A program made the position numbers and the translations under genes. Under the pieces are notes generated by a model. The model saw nothing but the letters and a program-made list of their open reading frames with translations. It made no database searches and was not told the DNA's origin. A DNA stretch of 64,000 nucleotides, from the NCBI RefSeq assembly GCF_009604455.1, contig NZ_WEGL01000006.1, positions 310,001 through 374,000 of the forward strand, in the 5' to 3' direction. The stretch comes from Streptomyces sp. RB17 (GTDB taxonomy: Bacteria > Actinomycetota > Actinomycetes > Streptomycetales > Streptomycetaceae). Of this stretch, positions 1-8,462 are shown piece after piece; position 1 is the stretch's first letter; every line of letters starts with the position of its first letter.

Positions 1-92
1 GCGCGTGGCTGACCCGTGCCCTCGAGATCCACGAGGCGAACGGCAACCGGCGCGCGGACGACGTGCGCCGCCGGCTGAGGGACCTCAGCTGA
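1..92 (+). CDS. 3' end of a TPR-like protein (partial)
   Basis: The third frame from base 3 is open from the window edge to a TGA at 90-92 and encodes about 29 residues ending ALEIHEANGNRRADDVRRRL plus RDLS. This helical, Arg/Ala-rich 'lengthy-turn-helix' ending resembles the last tetratricopeptide helix of actinobacterial TPR regulators or SARP-type activators. The 5' part lies outside the window, so no function can be given. Its stop overlaps the stop of the convergent gene on the other strand by 8 bases, a compact tail-to-tail arrangement. The family call is an inference from one helix pair only. Confidence 0.4.
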   Translation, partial: AWLTRALEIHEANGNRRADDVRRRLRDLS

Positions 93-1833
93 GACGCGAG
101 GACGCGGGGCGCGGGCGGAGTACGACGTCCTCGTCCCGCACCCCGGCGATCCGCAGGGTCAGCAGCGCCTCGCCCGGCGGAAGACCCTGCCGCAGCCGGG
201 CGTAGACGATCGCCGCGGCGAGCCCGGGCGACGTCGCCGGTCCGGTCACCGCCGCCTCGACCACCCGGCCGTCGCGCAGCCCCACCAGATGGCCACCGCC
301 CCGCACCGCGCAGGCGGCCAGCAGACCGCCGGGCAGCCGCGCCAGGGTGTCACGGATCCAGCGCAGCGCCTCGGGAACCGATCCGGCCCGGTCGGCCCGC
401 TCGATCACCGAGGCGCTCTCCAGCAGTCGGCGGTCGCGTTCCGCGTCCGAACAGGCCAGATGCGCGAAGCGGTACGGCGCCGCCGCGAGGCCCTCTTCCT
501 CGGCCGCCGGTCCGCCGTGCGCGTAGGCCCGTGCGTCGGCCGGATACCGGCGCACCGACACGACCGGACCGGCCGGCGCCTCGGCGGCCTCGGTGACGAC
601 CAGCCAGGAGGTGACGGACCCGGCCGCCTGTTCCGGCACGGGCAGCAGCAGGTCCGGCGGGGGCGCGGAGACCGGCTCGGGAAGATCCAGCAACTCGTAG
701 ACGGCCGCGCGGAGCCGCGCCGATGCCCGGCCCGAGTCGGCGAAGGCCCGCCGTGTCATCCGGGCGTACCGCTCGGGGGCGTGGTCGCGTACGGCGTCCT
801 CGACCTGAGCCGCCAGATCGCCGCCGGGATCCAGGCGCGGTGTCACGTCCGCCAGATCGTGCGCGGCCGTCCCCGGTACCGCGTCGGCGCCGAACGCGCC
901 GAGCAGCACCGGATGGCCGAGCGCGGCGCCGTACAGGGTCACCGAGCCGTGGTCGCCGATCACCACGTCCGCCGCGACGAGTGCCGGCCGCCAGGCGTGC
1001 ACGGGCGGCATCACCAGCAGGCCCGCGTCGAGCGCCGAGGCCTGGAGCGCACGGATCTGCCACGCCCCGTGTGCCGCCCAGACATTGGGGTGGACCACGG
1101 CCGCGACCCGGTAGGCGTCGTGGGGGAGCGCGCCCAGCAGTCGGACCGGCAGATCCGGATGCCGGCCGAGCAGGGAGGTCGGCCCCCAGGTGGAGCTGAT
1201 CACGACGAGCCGCAGGCCCTCGGCGACACCGAGCGCCCGCCGGTAGGCGTCCCTGCGGGCCCGGGCGGCGAGCAGTTCGTCGTAGCAGGGGTCGCCCAGC
1301 AGCAGGGTGCGGCCGGCGGTCTTCGGGTGCGCGGCGAGGAGCTGTCGTTCCTGGTCCGGGTGCGATACGGCGAGCCAGGCCCGGCCGGACTCCAGCAGCG
1401 CGTCGGGGACGAGCCCGGACAGCCGGTCGTGCGCCCCGCGCGCGTCCGGGACCCGCTTCTGGAAGCCCACGCCGTGCGGCAGCACCAGCACCGGGCAGTC
1501 GCCCTCCGGTATGTCCACGTTCTCGCTGGCCGTGAGGACGAGATCAGGGCCTATGTGCGCCAGCTGGTCCCAGGGCATGACCCGGCATCCGGAGTCCCGG
1601 AGGATCTCCCGCACCCCGTCGGCGAACGCGGAGGTGGGGTCGTGGGCGAAGACGACGCTCACTCGGGGGTCGTCGCGGACCAGCGCGGGCAGCGCCTCCA
1701 GCACGCGCACCGTGGAGGTGACGGTGCGCGCGGCGACGACGAGCGTCCGCTCGGCGGGGAAGGTACGCCAGCGGTGGGCGTCGGGGCCTACAGGGACGCG
1801 TAGGAAACCGCCGGAGGGGCTACCGGACACCAC
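85..1833 (-). CDS. CDP-glycerol glycerophosphotransferase-fold (GT-B like) protein
   Basis: The 582-residue product resembles actinobacterial proteins that share the GT-B-like fold of poly(glycerophosphate) glycerophosphotransferases and are often misannotated as translation initiation factor 2. Landmarks are a central 'VLPHGVGFQK' loop, 'VSHPDQERQLLAAHP', and 'VIGDHGSVTLYGAALGHPVL', which corresponds to the nucleotide-binding 'D-x-S-S...GKP' loop of the family. The last 150 residues form an extra Ala/Arg-rich domain. No signal peptide is visible. The GTG at 1833 is chosen because the frame upstream runs into a 7-bp simple repeat. The open frame continues much further upstream, but only as the antisense shadow of the neighbouring luxR-type gene. 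The substrate is unknown; a role in envelope polymer synthesis is inference. Confidence 0.6.
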   Translation of the reverse strand: MVSGSPSGGFLRVPVGPDAHRWRTFPAERTLVVAARTVTSTVRVLEALPALVRDDPRVSVVFAHDPTSAFADGVREILRDSGCRVMPWDQLAHIGPDLVLTASENVDIPEGDCPVLVLPHGVGFQKRVPDARGAHDRLSGLVPDALLESGRAWLAVSHPDQERQLLAAHPKTAGRTLLLGDPCYDELLAARARRDAYRRALGVAEGLRLVVISSTWGPTSLLGRHPDLPVRLLGALPHDAYRVAAVVHPNVWAAHGAWQIRALQASALDAGLLVMPPVHAWRPALVAADVVIGDHGSVTLYGAALGHPVLLGAFGADAVPGTAAHDLADVTPRLDPGGDLAAQVEDAVRDHAPERYARMTRRAFADSGRASARLRAAVYELLDLPEPVSAPPPDLLLPVPEQAAGSVTSWLVVTEAAEAPAGPVVSVRRYPADARAYAHGGPAAEEEGLAAAPYRFAHLACSDAERDRRLLESASVIERADRAGSVPEALRWIRDTLARLPGGLLAACAVRGGGHLVGLRDGRVVEAAVTGPATSPGLAAAIVYARLRQGLPPGEALLTLRIAGVRDEDVVLRPRPASSRLS

Positions 1834-1851
1834 GTCCCCGCCCGAGCCCCA

Positions 1852-1912
<61 letters not shown>

Positions 1913-2015
1913 GACCGTCGCCGTATCACGTGACACGTTGGCTGACAACCCTTCAGATCGGCTCGGCTCCGGCGGACCGCACCACGGTAACGAATCACGC
2001 GGGCCGGGCCCAGGC

Positions 2016-2807
2016 TCAGGGTGGGCCGGGCGACGGCACCAGACCGAGTTGCTGGGCTCGCAGTACGGTGCCGAGCCGGTCGCGGGTGCCCAGCTTGCGG
2101 TAGATGTTCTCGACGTGCTTGTGCACCGTACGGACGGAGATGCCGAGGCGACGGCCGATGGCGTCGGCGGTGAGCGCCTCGGTGAGCAGCAACAGGACGG
2201 TCGTCTCGCGCGGCGTCAGCGCACAGTCCGCCGCCCGTTCGTCCGGCGCTCCGCCCGGGCCAAGCCCGCGCCGCCACTCCTCCAGCAGCTGCCGCTGCCG
2301 CTCGACGGCCGCCAGCAGCGGCTGTGCGCGCTCCGCCATGACGAGCTGGTCGTCGGTGAAGTCCGTACCGGACCGATAGACCAGGCACCCGGTGACCGGG
2401 GCGGTGCTGTCGGCGAGCGGTACGCCGAGCACGTGGTCCACGTCGAGGGCCTGGCCGAGCAGACGCGCCGTGGGACTGTCCGGCCAGCGCCGCCCCGCCG
2501 TCCGCTGGGCGGTGACGGGCATCCGGTCGGTCCTGTCCGCGTAATGGCGGGCGAACGGATAGCCCGCGCGGAGCAGGGCCAGGTCCGCTTCCCCGAGCCG
2601 CTCCAGCTCGGCGGCGGCAGCGTCGGGTGCCGCACCGATCGTGCCCGCGTGCTCGTTCCAGTCGTCGCGTTTGTGGATGACCGCCTCGCCGCCGCACAGG
2701 TCCGCCAGGGCACCGGCGAGCATCGGCCACAGGTGCGCGGGTCGTCGTTCGTGCAGCGCCGCCACGGCGACCGCCGTCATGCGTTCGTAGGCCCTGTCCA
2801 GCCCCAC
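2016..2807 (-). CDS. LuxR-family transcriptional regulator
   Basis: The product has 263 residues. Residues about 1-190 form a GAF-like sensor region ('AVIHKRDDWNEHAG', 'GCLVYRSGTDFTDDQL'). The C-terminal 60 residues are a clear LuxR/FixJ helix-turn-helix: LTPRE, then 'TADAIGRRLGISVRTVHKHV', then 'NIYRKLGTRDR'. It is therefore a DNA-binding regulator with an uncharacterised effector domain, and no phosphoreceiver domain is seen. The GTG at 2807 is preferred because a strong purine-rich site (GGGAGAGGA) lies 4-5 bases upstream. An ATG at 2852 would add 15 Arg/Gly-rich residues without a good ribosome binding site. The target is unknown. It is in the same orientation as the glycerophosphotransferase-like gene, 182 bp upstream of it. 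Confidence 0.85.
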   Translation of the reverse strand: MGLDRAYERMTAVAVAALHERRPAHLWPMLAGALADLCGGEAVIHKRDDWNEHAGTIGAAPDAAAAELERLGEADLALLRAGYPFARHYADRTDRMPVTAQRTAGRRWPDSPTARLLGQALDVDHVLGVPLADSTAPVTGCLVYRSGTDFTDDQLVMAERAQPLLAAVERQRQLLEEWRRGLGPGGAPDERAADCALTPRETTVLLLLTEALTADAIGRRLGISVRTVHKHVENIYRKLGTRDRLGTVLRAQQLGLVPSPGPP

Positions 2808-2994
2808 CTGGTCCTCTCCCGTTGCCTCGCCGCGCGCCCTGCCCCTCCGCATACGTACTTCTACGCATACCCCCGCGGCACAGCGTGTCGCACACTTCAA
2901 CCCGGCGGCACCGGCCTGTGCGGACGGACGTCCGGCGGGCCGCCGACACGGGGGAACGGCGGCCCGTCCGGTGTCGTGCCTTTCCCCTCCCTTC

Positions 2995-3570
2995 GCCCCC
3001 TCACTCCGGCCGGGGGTCTTTCGCGCTGTTCCGGCCAGGCTGCGACGCAGAGCACGCGGTCCACCTCCTCGGTGTAGCAGGCGGCCGCCGGCCAGACGCG
3101 GGCGAAGCGGTACGGGTCCGCCGGCAGGAGGCGGCCGCACACATCGCGGGAGCGTTCCGCTGGCACCGCGTGCAGTTCCTCCAGCAGACCGGCCGCCGTG
3201 GCCGGCCCGGCCGCCGGGCGTCGGCGGCCGTGTCGCCGGGGAAGGACAGCACCCACCGGCCGCTCGAGACCGCCCGCTGGACGCGGCGGCGCAGCAGATG
3301 GATGGGAGCCTGCTCGGCACTCGGCGCCGCCTGCGCCGGGGACGCGGGCGCGGTGGGCAGGTCCGCGCGCTGCAGCCGGTCCAGGCCCACGTCGACCCGC
3401 GCACCGGACTGCGCCGGATGCTCGGTGGCGAGGAGCTGGGCGCGGGGGTGCGGGGCCGGGGTGAGCCGGGCGACGACCCGGAGCGTGGCGCCCCGGGCGG
3501 CCGGCAGACGCAGGTTGTCCCAAAAACGGTTCTGGAAAGGCCGTTCGAGAAACCGGAGACCCGGAAAGGC
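2995..3570 (-). pseudogene. Decayed, frameshifted gene of unknown family
   Basis: Two adjacent minus-strand frames look like one coding sequence broken once. The upstream frame carries 'HLLRRRVQRAVSSGRWVLSF' and 'PGDTAADARR'. About base 3215, inside a run of GGCC repeats, coding character moves to another frame with 'TAAGLLEELHAVPAERSRDV', 'CGRLLPADPYRFARVWPAA' and 'CYTEEVDRVLCVAAWPEQRE'. No plausible start with a ribosome binding site was found, and the end is unclear, so the limits are approximate. The family is not recognised. It could also be a live short gene with a sequencing error at the GC-rich run. Confidence 0.35.
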
Positions 3571-3611
3571 CGGAGAGCGGCAAAGCCCGGAAACCGGAGA
3601 GGGGGGAAGGA

Positions 3612-4013
3612 TCAGTCGCGCCCGGCGGCCCGCTCCTGCTTCTCCTTCTTCAGCTGGTTGATCCGCGCGGCCTCCTTGCGGACCTCGGCCTGGGTGGCGC
3701 GCTCCTTCTCCAGCCACTCGGGCCGCTCCTGCTTGAGCGCCTCGATCTGCTCGGTCGTCAGCGGCTCGGTGACCCCGCCGCGCGCGAGACCGGCGATGGA
3801 CACGCCGAGCTTCGCGGCGACCACCGGACGCGGGTGGGGGCCGTTGCGCCGCAGCTCACTCAGCCACTCCGGCGGGTTCGCCTGCAGCTCGTTCAGCTCG
3901 GCGCGCGTGACGACGCCCTCCTGGAACGAGGCGGGGGTGGCGGGGAGGTACACACCCAGCTTCTTCGCCGCGGTCGCGGGCTTCATCGTCTGGGTGCTCT
4001 GCTGCGAACTCAT
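3612..4013 (-). CDS. DUF5997 family protein
   Basis: This is a 133-residue soluble protein with the layout of the actinobacterial DUF5997 family. It opens 'MKPATAAKKLGVYLPATP' (residues 10-27), which looks like a helical DNA- or protein-binding segment. Then comes a repeated 'AELNELQANPPEWLSELRRN' / 'EQIEALKQERPEWLEKERAT' pair and a charged, probably coiled-coil C-terminus rich in Lys, Glu and Arg. The repeated 'L..(N/E)(P/R)PEWL' element at residues ~42-50 and ~92-100 suggests an internal duplication. It is divergent from a gene for a LysR-type effector domain that lacks a DNA-binding domain. That pairing suggests the two products act together, but their function is unknown. Confidence 0.8.
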   Translation of the reverse strand: MSSQQSTQTMKPATAAKKLGVYLPATPASFQEGVVTRAELNELQANPPEWLSELRRNGPHPRPVVAAKLGVSIAGLARGGVTEPLTTEQIEALKQERPEWLEKERATQAEVRKEAARINQLKKEKQERAAGRD

Positions 4014-4095
4014 GAGGTCAAGGGTATCGGCCGTGTGCCGGGCCGCTGACCACGGCCGGTGACGGAGGGCAGGCCACGGCCGGTAACCTGGCCTG
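4014..4095. promoter_or_regulatory. Divergent promoter region with an 11-bp direct repeat
   Basis: The 82-bp gap between the divergent DUF5997 and LysR-effector genes contains the sequence CCACGGCCGGT twice, at 4050-4060 and 4074-4084. The start-to-start distance is 24 bp. The second copy runs directly into TAACCT, which can serve as a -10 element for the plus-strand gene and would give a leaderless mRNA starting at or near GTG 4096. The repeat is a candidate binding site for one regulator acting on both genes. Confidence 0.5.
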
Positions 4096-4857
4096 GTGAC
4101 AGGCTCGGAGGAATCACCGTCGTTCCGGCTCGCGTACGTACCCGGAGTGACGCCCGCCAAATGGGTGAGGATCTGGAACGAGCGTCTGCCGGACATCCCG
4201 CTCACTCTCGTCCAGGTCCCGGCCGCTCAGGCGCCCGAGGTGCTGCGCGCGGGCGAGGCCGACGCGGGCTTCGTACGGCTCCCGGTGGACCGTACGTTCT
4301 TCAGCGCGATCCCCCTCTACACCGAGACCACGGTGGTCGTCGTCCCCAAGGACCACCTGATCACGGCGGCGGACGAGGTGACCATGGCCGACCTCGCCGA
4401 CGAGGTGCTCTTCCATCCCCTGGACGACGTCCTCGGCTGGGACAGTCCGCCCGGCGAACCCGCCTTCGAGCGCCCCGTGACGACAGCGGACGCGATCGAG
4501 CTGGTGGCCGCGAACGTCGGCCTCCTGGTCGTCCCGCAGTCCCTGGCGCGCCTCCACCACCGCAAGGACCTCACGTACCGCCCCGTCACCGACGCCCCGC
4601 AGTCCGGCGTCGCCCTGTCCTGGCCGGAGGAGGCCACCACCGACCTGGTGGAGGACCTCATCGGCATCGTCCGCGGCCGCACCGCCAACAGCACCCGGGG
4701 CCGTACGAAGCCTCCGGCCGAGCAGCAACGGAAGCGCTCCGAGCCGACCGGCACCCGGCAGAAGGCGGCACCGAAGCCGACGGGCCGGACCCCGCGCGCC
4801 CGCACGGCGGGGACCAAGCAGACTCCCAAGCGGGGCAAGCCACGCCGGAGGTCGTGA
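4096..4857 (+). CDS. LysR-type substrate-binding-domain protein without HTH
   Basis: The 253-residue product matches the periplasmic-binding-protein-like effector domain of LysR regulators (residues ~10-190: 'FRLAYVPGVTPAKWVRIWNE', 'AGFVRLPVDRTFFSAIPLY', 'VTTADAIELVAANVGLLVVP'). The N-terminal winged helix that would bind DNA is absent. The last ~60 residues are a Lys/Arg/Pro/Thr-rich tail that looks disordered and nucleic-acid-binding. GTG 4096 is the only start next to a -10-like element, and no ribosome binding site is visible. Divergent DUF5997 is a fixed-looking partner, so this product may sense a ligand and act through that partner (inference). Confidence 0.8.
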   Translation: MTGSEESPSFRLAYVPGVTPAKWVRIWNERLPDIPLTLVQVPAAQAPEVLRAGEADAGFVRLPVDRTFFSAIPLYTETTVVVVPKDHLITAADEVTMADLADEVLFHPLDDVLGWDSPPGEPAFERPVTTADAIELVAANVGLLVVPQSLARLHHRKDLTYRPVTDAPQSGVALSWPEEATTDLVEDLIGIVRGRTANSTRGRTKPPAEQQRKRSEPTGTRQKAAPKPTGRTPRARTAGTKQTPKRGKPRRRS

Positions 4858-5150
4858 GGGGGGCGGTGCGGCGGCGGTTGCCGTGCGCCCCATTTCGTAC
4901 GGTCGATGCCGGGCCTGGGTGGCGGTGACCGGCTCGCGGCGACCGGGCGGCGCCGACCGTGCGGCGGTGACCGGCTCACGGCAACCGGCTTGCGGTGACC
5001 GGGCGGCGGCACCAGTCGGCTGTAACCGGTTTGTGGTAGTAGGGGGGCGGCGGTAACCGGCCCGCGTTGACCGGTTTGTGGCGGTAGCGGGCAGCGGTAA
5101 CCGGCCCGCGGCAACCGGCTTGCGGCGACACCGGCTTGTGGCAACCCGAC
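4858..5150. repeat. Degenerate G-rich repeat tract after the LysR-effector gene
   Basis: From the stop codon onward the plus strand consists of degenerate copies of a short core, GGTRACCGG or GGCRACCGG, separated by GCGG-type linkers at intervals of roughly 10-30 bp (for example at 4927, 4968, 4984, 5026, 5055 and 5097). No conserved reading frame or ribosome binding site was found. The tract is purine-rich on the sense strand of the upstream gene. Confidence 0.7.
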
Positions 5151-5206
5151 CGCATCCCGCGTCCTCGCCGAGACGCTCGCCGCCGCCACCGCGCTCCGCG
5201 CCGCAC

Positions 5207-5372
5207 GCCCCGCAGTCGGCGTCGTGCCCGATATGGTCCGCCGCGCGCCGCCCCGCAGTCGGCGTCGTGCCGATATGGTCCGCGGCGCCCCGCCCTGCAG
5301 CCGGTGCCGTACCGGTATGGTCGGCGCTCCCCGCCCCGCCTTGGAGTCGGCGTCGTGCCGTTATGGTTTTCC
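5207..5372. repeat. About 42-bp tandem repeat, four imperfect copies
   Basis: Units starting at 5207, 5250, 5292 and 5333 share the pattern GCCCCGCAGTCGGCGTCGTG followed by CCGATATGGTCCGCGG. Copies 1 and 2 are nearly identical, and copies 3 and 4 are diverged. No gene is seen between 4858 and the end of the MFS gene at 5444. Confidence 0.85.
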
Positions 5373-5443
5373 TCGCCTCGCCCGACCCTTGCACCTGGCG
5401 CCGTGCAGACATGGCCCTCCGCGCCCCGTCCGCCCACCGGCCC

Positions 5444-6907
5444 CTACACCCTCTCCCGCGCCGTCTCCCTCCGCTGCTCCGGCTGGGGACGGACGCGGCG
5501 TTCCCGCAGGTCGGCGAAGGCCAGGCAGAGGGCCAGCAGGATGATGCCGACCGAGGTGAGCAGGCCGTACTGGAGCGCGGTCGCGGGGCTGTCGTCGTTG
5601 GCCAGGTGGGCGAAGTACACCGAGCCGACCACGGCGACACCGGCCGCCGAGCCGATGCGCTGGGCGGTCTGGAGTACCCCGCCGGCGGCCCCGCCCCGCC
5701 GCACGGGCACGAGGGACAGGGTGAGCGTGGTGTTGGGGGAGACGGTCAGGCCGGAGCCGATGCCGGCGACGAGCAGCGGAAGCGCCGCCGCCCAGGCCAC
5801 GCCTCGCCCCGGGGCCCAGTGCACGGCCGCGAGGACGCCGAGCATCCCCGCCGCCACCGTGCACAGCCCGGCGATGACCAGCTTGCGTCCGAAGCGCACC
5901 ACCAGCCGGCCGCCCGCAGCGGCACCGACCGCCGAGCCCGCCGCGAACGGCATGGACGACAGGCCCGCCGCCAGCGCGCCGTAGCCCATGCCGTTCTGCA
6001 GGAACAACGTGTAGACGAAGAACAGCGTCGTGAAGCCGCCGAAGTACACCAGGCTCAGCAGCGCGCCCAGCGAGAAGGAGCGCAGCGAGAAGAGCCGCAG
6101 GTCGACCAGCGGTGCCCGGCCCCGCCGCCCCTGGCGCCGCTCCCATGCCCAGAACGCGGCCAGCAGCCCGGCGCCCACGGGGAGCAGGGCCCACTTCAGC
6201 CGTCCGTGCCACTGCTGTTCCTGTACCAGGGGCAGCATCAGCCCGAGCACACCGCAGCCGAGGAGCAGGACACCCGGAACGTCGAAGCACTCGCGCTTGC
6301 CCGGCGAGCCGGGGGAGTGGGGCAGCAGCCGCAGCGCCGCGCAGAAGGCGGCCAACCCGATGGGCAGGTTGACGTAGAACACCCAGCGCCAGGCGTCGGG
6401 GCCGCCGGCCGCCTGGATCAGCAGGCCGCCCGCGAGCGGGCCGACCGCCGTGGAGATGCCGATGGTGCTGCCCATCATGCCGAACGCGCGGGCCCGATCC
6501 GCGCCCTGGAACATCTGCTGGATCAGCGCCGAGGTCTGCGGCGCGATCAGGCCCGCCGACGCTCCCTGGACCAGCCGGAACAGCACCAGCCAGGCTGCGC
6601 CGGTGGACAGCCCGCAGGCCGCCGAGGCGAGCGTGAACAGCGCGAGCCCGGTCAGAAAGGTCTGGCGCCGTCCGCGCATGTCGCCGAGTCGCCCCGCCGG
6701 GACCAGGGCCAGGCCGAGGGTGAGGGCGTACCCGGACATCACCCACGACAGCTCGGCCGTGCTGGCGCCCAGTCCGTGCTCCACCGAGGGCAGCGCCACG
6801 TTCACGATCGAGGTGTCCAGCAAGGTCATGAAGGCCGCGGTCAGGCAGACGGCGAGCGCTTTCCACCGTCGGTCGTGCGGGGCCGGCCCGGCCCGGTCTG
6901 TGGTCAT
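5444..6907 (-). CDS. DHA2-family (EmrB/QacA) MFS drug exporter
   Basis: The 487-residue product is an integral membrane protein with about 14 hydrophobic segments, as in the DHA2 group. Family motifs are visible: 'TLLDTSIVNVALPSV' in TM1 (motif D1), 'GRLGDMRGRRQTFLTG' between TM2 and TM3 (motif A), 'FRLVQGASAGLIAPQT' in TM4 (motif B), and 'GMMGSTIGISTAVGPLAGG' in TM5 (antiporter motif C). Proton-driven export of hydrophobic drugs or metabolites at the cytoplasmic membrane is the expected role. The start ATG 6907 fits the family N-terminus. No TetR or MarR regulator is adjacent. The following gene is a HAD enzyme, so the substrate cannot be guessed. Confidence 0.9.
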   Translation of the reverse strand: MTTDRAGPAPHDRRWKALAVCLTAAFMTLLDTSIVNVALPSVEHGLGASTAELSWVMSGYALTLGLALVPAGRLGDMRGRRQTFLTGLALFTLASAACGLSTGAAWLVLFRLVQGASAGLIAPQTSALIQQMFQGADRARAFGMMGSTIGISTAVGPLAGGLLIQAAGGPDAWRWVFYVNLPIGLAAFCAALRLLPHSPGSPGKRECFDVPGVLLLGCGVLGLMLPLVQEQQWHGRLKWALLPVGAGLLAAFWAWERRQGRRGRAPLVDLRLFSLRSFSLGALLSLVYFGGFTTLFFVYTLFLQNGMGYGALAAGLSSMPFAAGSAVGAAAGGRLVVRFGRKLVIAGLCTVAAGMLGVLAAVHWAPGRGVAWAAALPLLVAGIGSGLTVSPNTTLTLSLVPVRRGGAAGGVLQTAQRIGSAAGVAVVGSVYFAHLANDDSPATALQYGLLTSVGIILLALCLAFADLRERRVRPQPEQRRETARERV

Positions 6908-7020
6908 GGGATCACGCTAGGCAGCCACCGCCTCCCGCGCACGGCAGGAACGTCCAGGGCGGGACACCCTGCCCCACCCCCGACCGCGTCGAGGAACGGG
7001 CTGACCGGTGCCGGTGCCGC

Positions 7021-7716
7021 TCAGCGGGACCGCGCCATGGCCCGGAGCCAGGCGTACGCCGACTGTGCCGTGAACTCCGTCTGGCCGCCGCGCAGCAGAA
7101 GGGTCGCCGTGGCGAACTCGGGCATGTCGGCCTGGGCGGCCACGTACGGGATCGCGATGCAGCGCATGCCGGCCGCGTGGGCGGCGGCCGCGCCCGGTGC
7201 CGCGTCCTCCAGGACCACGCAGTCCCCGGGGTCCGCGCCGAGCCGGCGGGCCGCCTCCAGCAACACGTCGGGGGCCGGCTTGCCGTGCGGCACCTCCTCG
7301 GCGGACACCACCGTACGCAGGCAGGTGCCCAGGCCCGTGCCTGCGAGGATCGCCTCGATCGCCTCCGGGGAGGACCCGGACGCGACCGCCATCGGTACCC
7401 CGTCGGCGGCCAGGAGTTCCACGAACTTCCGCATCTCCGGGTACACGGGTGTACGGGTCCGGGCGATCTCCAGGTATCGCCGGTTCAGCTCGGCGAGCAG
7501 GTCCTCGGCCGGCGTGCTCAGGCCGTAGCGCTCTGCCCAGAGCCGCGTCGCGTCCTGGTTGCCGATGCCGACGTAGGCCTCGTTGTCCGCCCAGGTGAAG
7601 TCCGGGACGCCGTGCCCGGCCAGGGTCTGCCGGCTCGCCTCGTAGTAGTTCGGTTCGCTGTCCACCAGCGTTCCGTCGAGATCGAAGATGACCGAGAGGC
7701 CGCCGAGATCGCTCAT
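7021..7716 (-). CDS. HAD-superfamily hydrolase, beta-phosphoglucomutase-like
   Basis: This 231-residue enzyme carries all HAD motifs: 'VIFDLDGTLVDSEPN' (motif I, nucleophile Asp and acid/base Asp), 'MAVASGSSPEAIEA' (motif II), the Lys of 'GKPAPDVLLEAARRLG' (motif III) and 'CVVLEDAAPGAAAAHAAGM' (motif IV). The cap sits between motifs I and II, as in subfamily I phosphatases and phosphoglucomutases, so the likely substrate is a small sugar phosphate. ATG 7716 is chosen over ATG 7728 because GGAG lies 4 bases before it. The gene starts 20 bp after the Lrp-type regulator gene on the same strand and is probably co-transcribed with it. Confidence 0.85.
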   Translation of the reverse strand: MSDLGGLSVIFDLDGTLVDSEPNYYEASRQTLAGHGVPDFTWADNEAYVGIGNQDATRLWAERYGLSTPAEDLLAELNRRYLEIARTRTPVYPEMRKFVELLAADGVPMAVASGSSPEAIEAILAGTGLGTCLRTVVSAEEVPHGKPAPDVLLEAARRLGADPGDCVVLEDAAPGAAAAHAAGMRCIAIPYVAAQADMPEFATATLLLRGGQTEFTAQSAYAWLRAMARSR

Positions 7717-7736
7717 GCGCTCCAGCATGCCAAGGG

Positions 7737-8213
7737 TCAGGTGCGCGTCGCCCGGCCGATCGACTCCACCAGGGGCAGCAGCCGCTGCGGGACGCGCTCG
7801 CGCAGCGCCACCTCGGTACGCGTGCGCACCACGCCCGGCAGGCTGATCAGCTTCTGGATGATGTCCTCCAGATGGGCGTTGTCCCGGCCCACCACCCGGG
7901 CGAGCAGATCGCCCCCGCCCGTGATCGAGAACGCCTCCACGATCTCCGGTACGGCCGCCAGCGCGTCCCCGACGTCGTCCAGGTGGCCCTGGGTGACCTC
8001 GATGTGCACGAACGCCAGCACCGGATGGCCCAGGGCGGCGGGGGAGAGGGAGGGGCCGGTGCCGGTGATCACACCGTCCCGCTCCAGCCGGTCAAGCCGC
8101 GCCTGGAGGGTGCCGCGGGCGACGCCGAGGATGCGGGCGTATTCGCGCACGCTGGTGCGCGGCTGTTCCAGGAGCAGTCGCAGGATGCGGGTGTCGAGTT
8201 CGTCCACGGCCAT
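7737..8213 (-). CDS. Lrp/AsnC-family transcriptional regulator
   Basis: The 158-residue product has the normal Lrp architecture. An N-terminal winged helix-turn-helix ('DELDTRILRLLLEQPRTS', 'YARILGVARGTLQARLDRLE', residues 4-50) is followed by a RAM/ligand-binding domain ('FVHIEVTQGHLDDVGDALA', 'EAFSITGGGDLLARVVGRD'). Such proteins form octameric or disc-shaped assemblies that bind amino acids and DNA. ATG 8213 matches the conserved 'M-x-x-D-x-x-D' N-terminus. It is divergent from a FUSC-type membrane protein gene, with repeated CACCAATGGC sites in between, and is followed by a HAD gene in the same operon. Confidence 0.9.
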   Translation of the reverse strand: MAVDELDTRILRLLLEQPRTSVREYARILGVARGTLQARLDRLERDGVITGTGPSLSPAALGHPVLAFVHIEVTQGHLDDVGDALAAVPEIVEAFSITGGGDLLARVVGRDNAHLEDIIQKLISLPGVVRTRTEVALRERVPQRLLPLVESIGRATRT

Positions 8214-8226
8214 GATGGACGACTGT

Positions 8227-8322
8227 ACCAATGGCTCAGTCGGCCTAAGTGCGCCTGTGGCCTCGAACTGGTCCGTTGGCTCTTCGTGAACGCGGCCACC
8301 GGTGCGCTGCTGCACCAATGGC
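8227..8322. promoter_or_regulatory. Repeated ACCAATGGC sites between lrp-type and FUSC genes
   Basis: ACCAATGGC occurs at 8227-8235 and again at 8314-8322 as a direct repeat, 87 bp apart. A related GTCCGTTGGC lies at 8271-8280, half-way between, in the opposite sense. The 249-bp gap separates the divergent lrp-type gene and the FUSC gene. Lrp-family proteins bind several phased sites, so these are candidates for autoregulation and for control of the transporter. Confidence 0.45.
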
Positions 8323-8462
8323 ACAGCGATTCGCGACACACTTGAGCCAGTGACGTCGGTGATGCTCTCATGGAGGCGTCGATGGCGCTGCGGAGTCCCG
8401 CGGCGCCTTTTCTGTGCCGGTGTTCCGTCCGGTTTCCATCGGTTTCCATGGGGAGGGCAGCA

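Noticed and set aside
5361..6866. Alternative frames of the MFS gene region as separate genes
   Set aside because: They lack membrane segments or motifs and are fully covered by the exporter frame.
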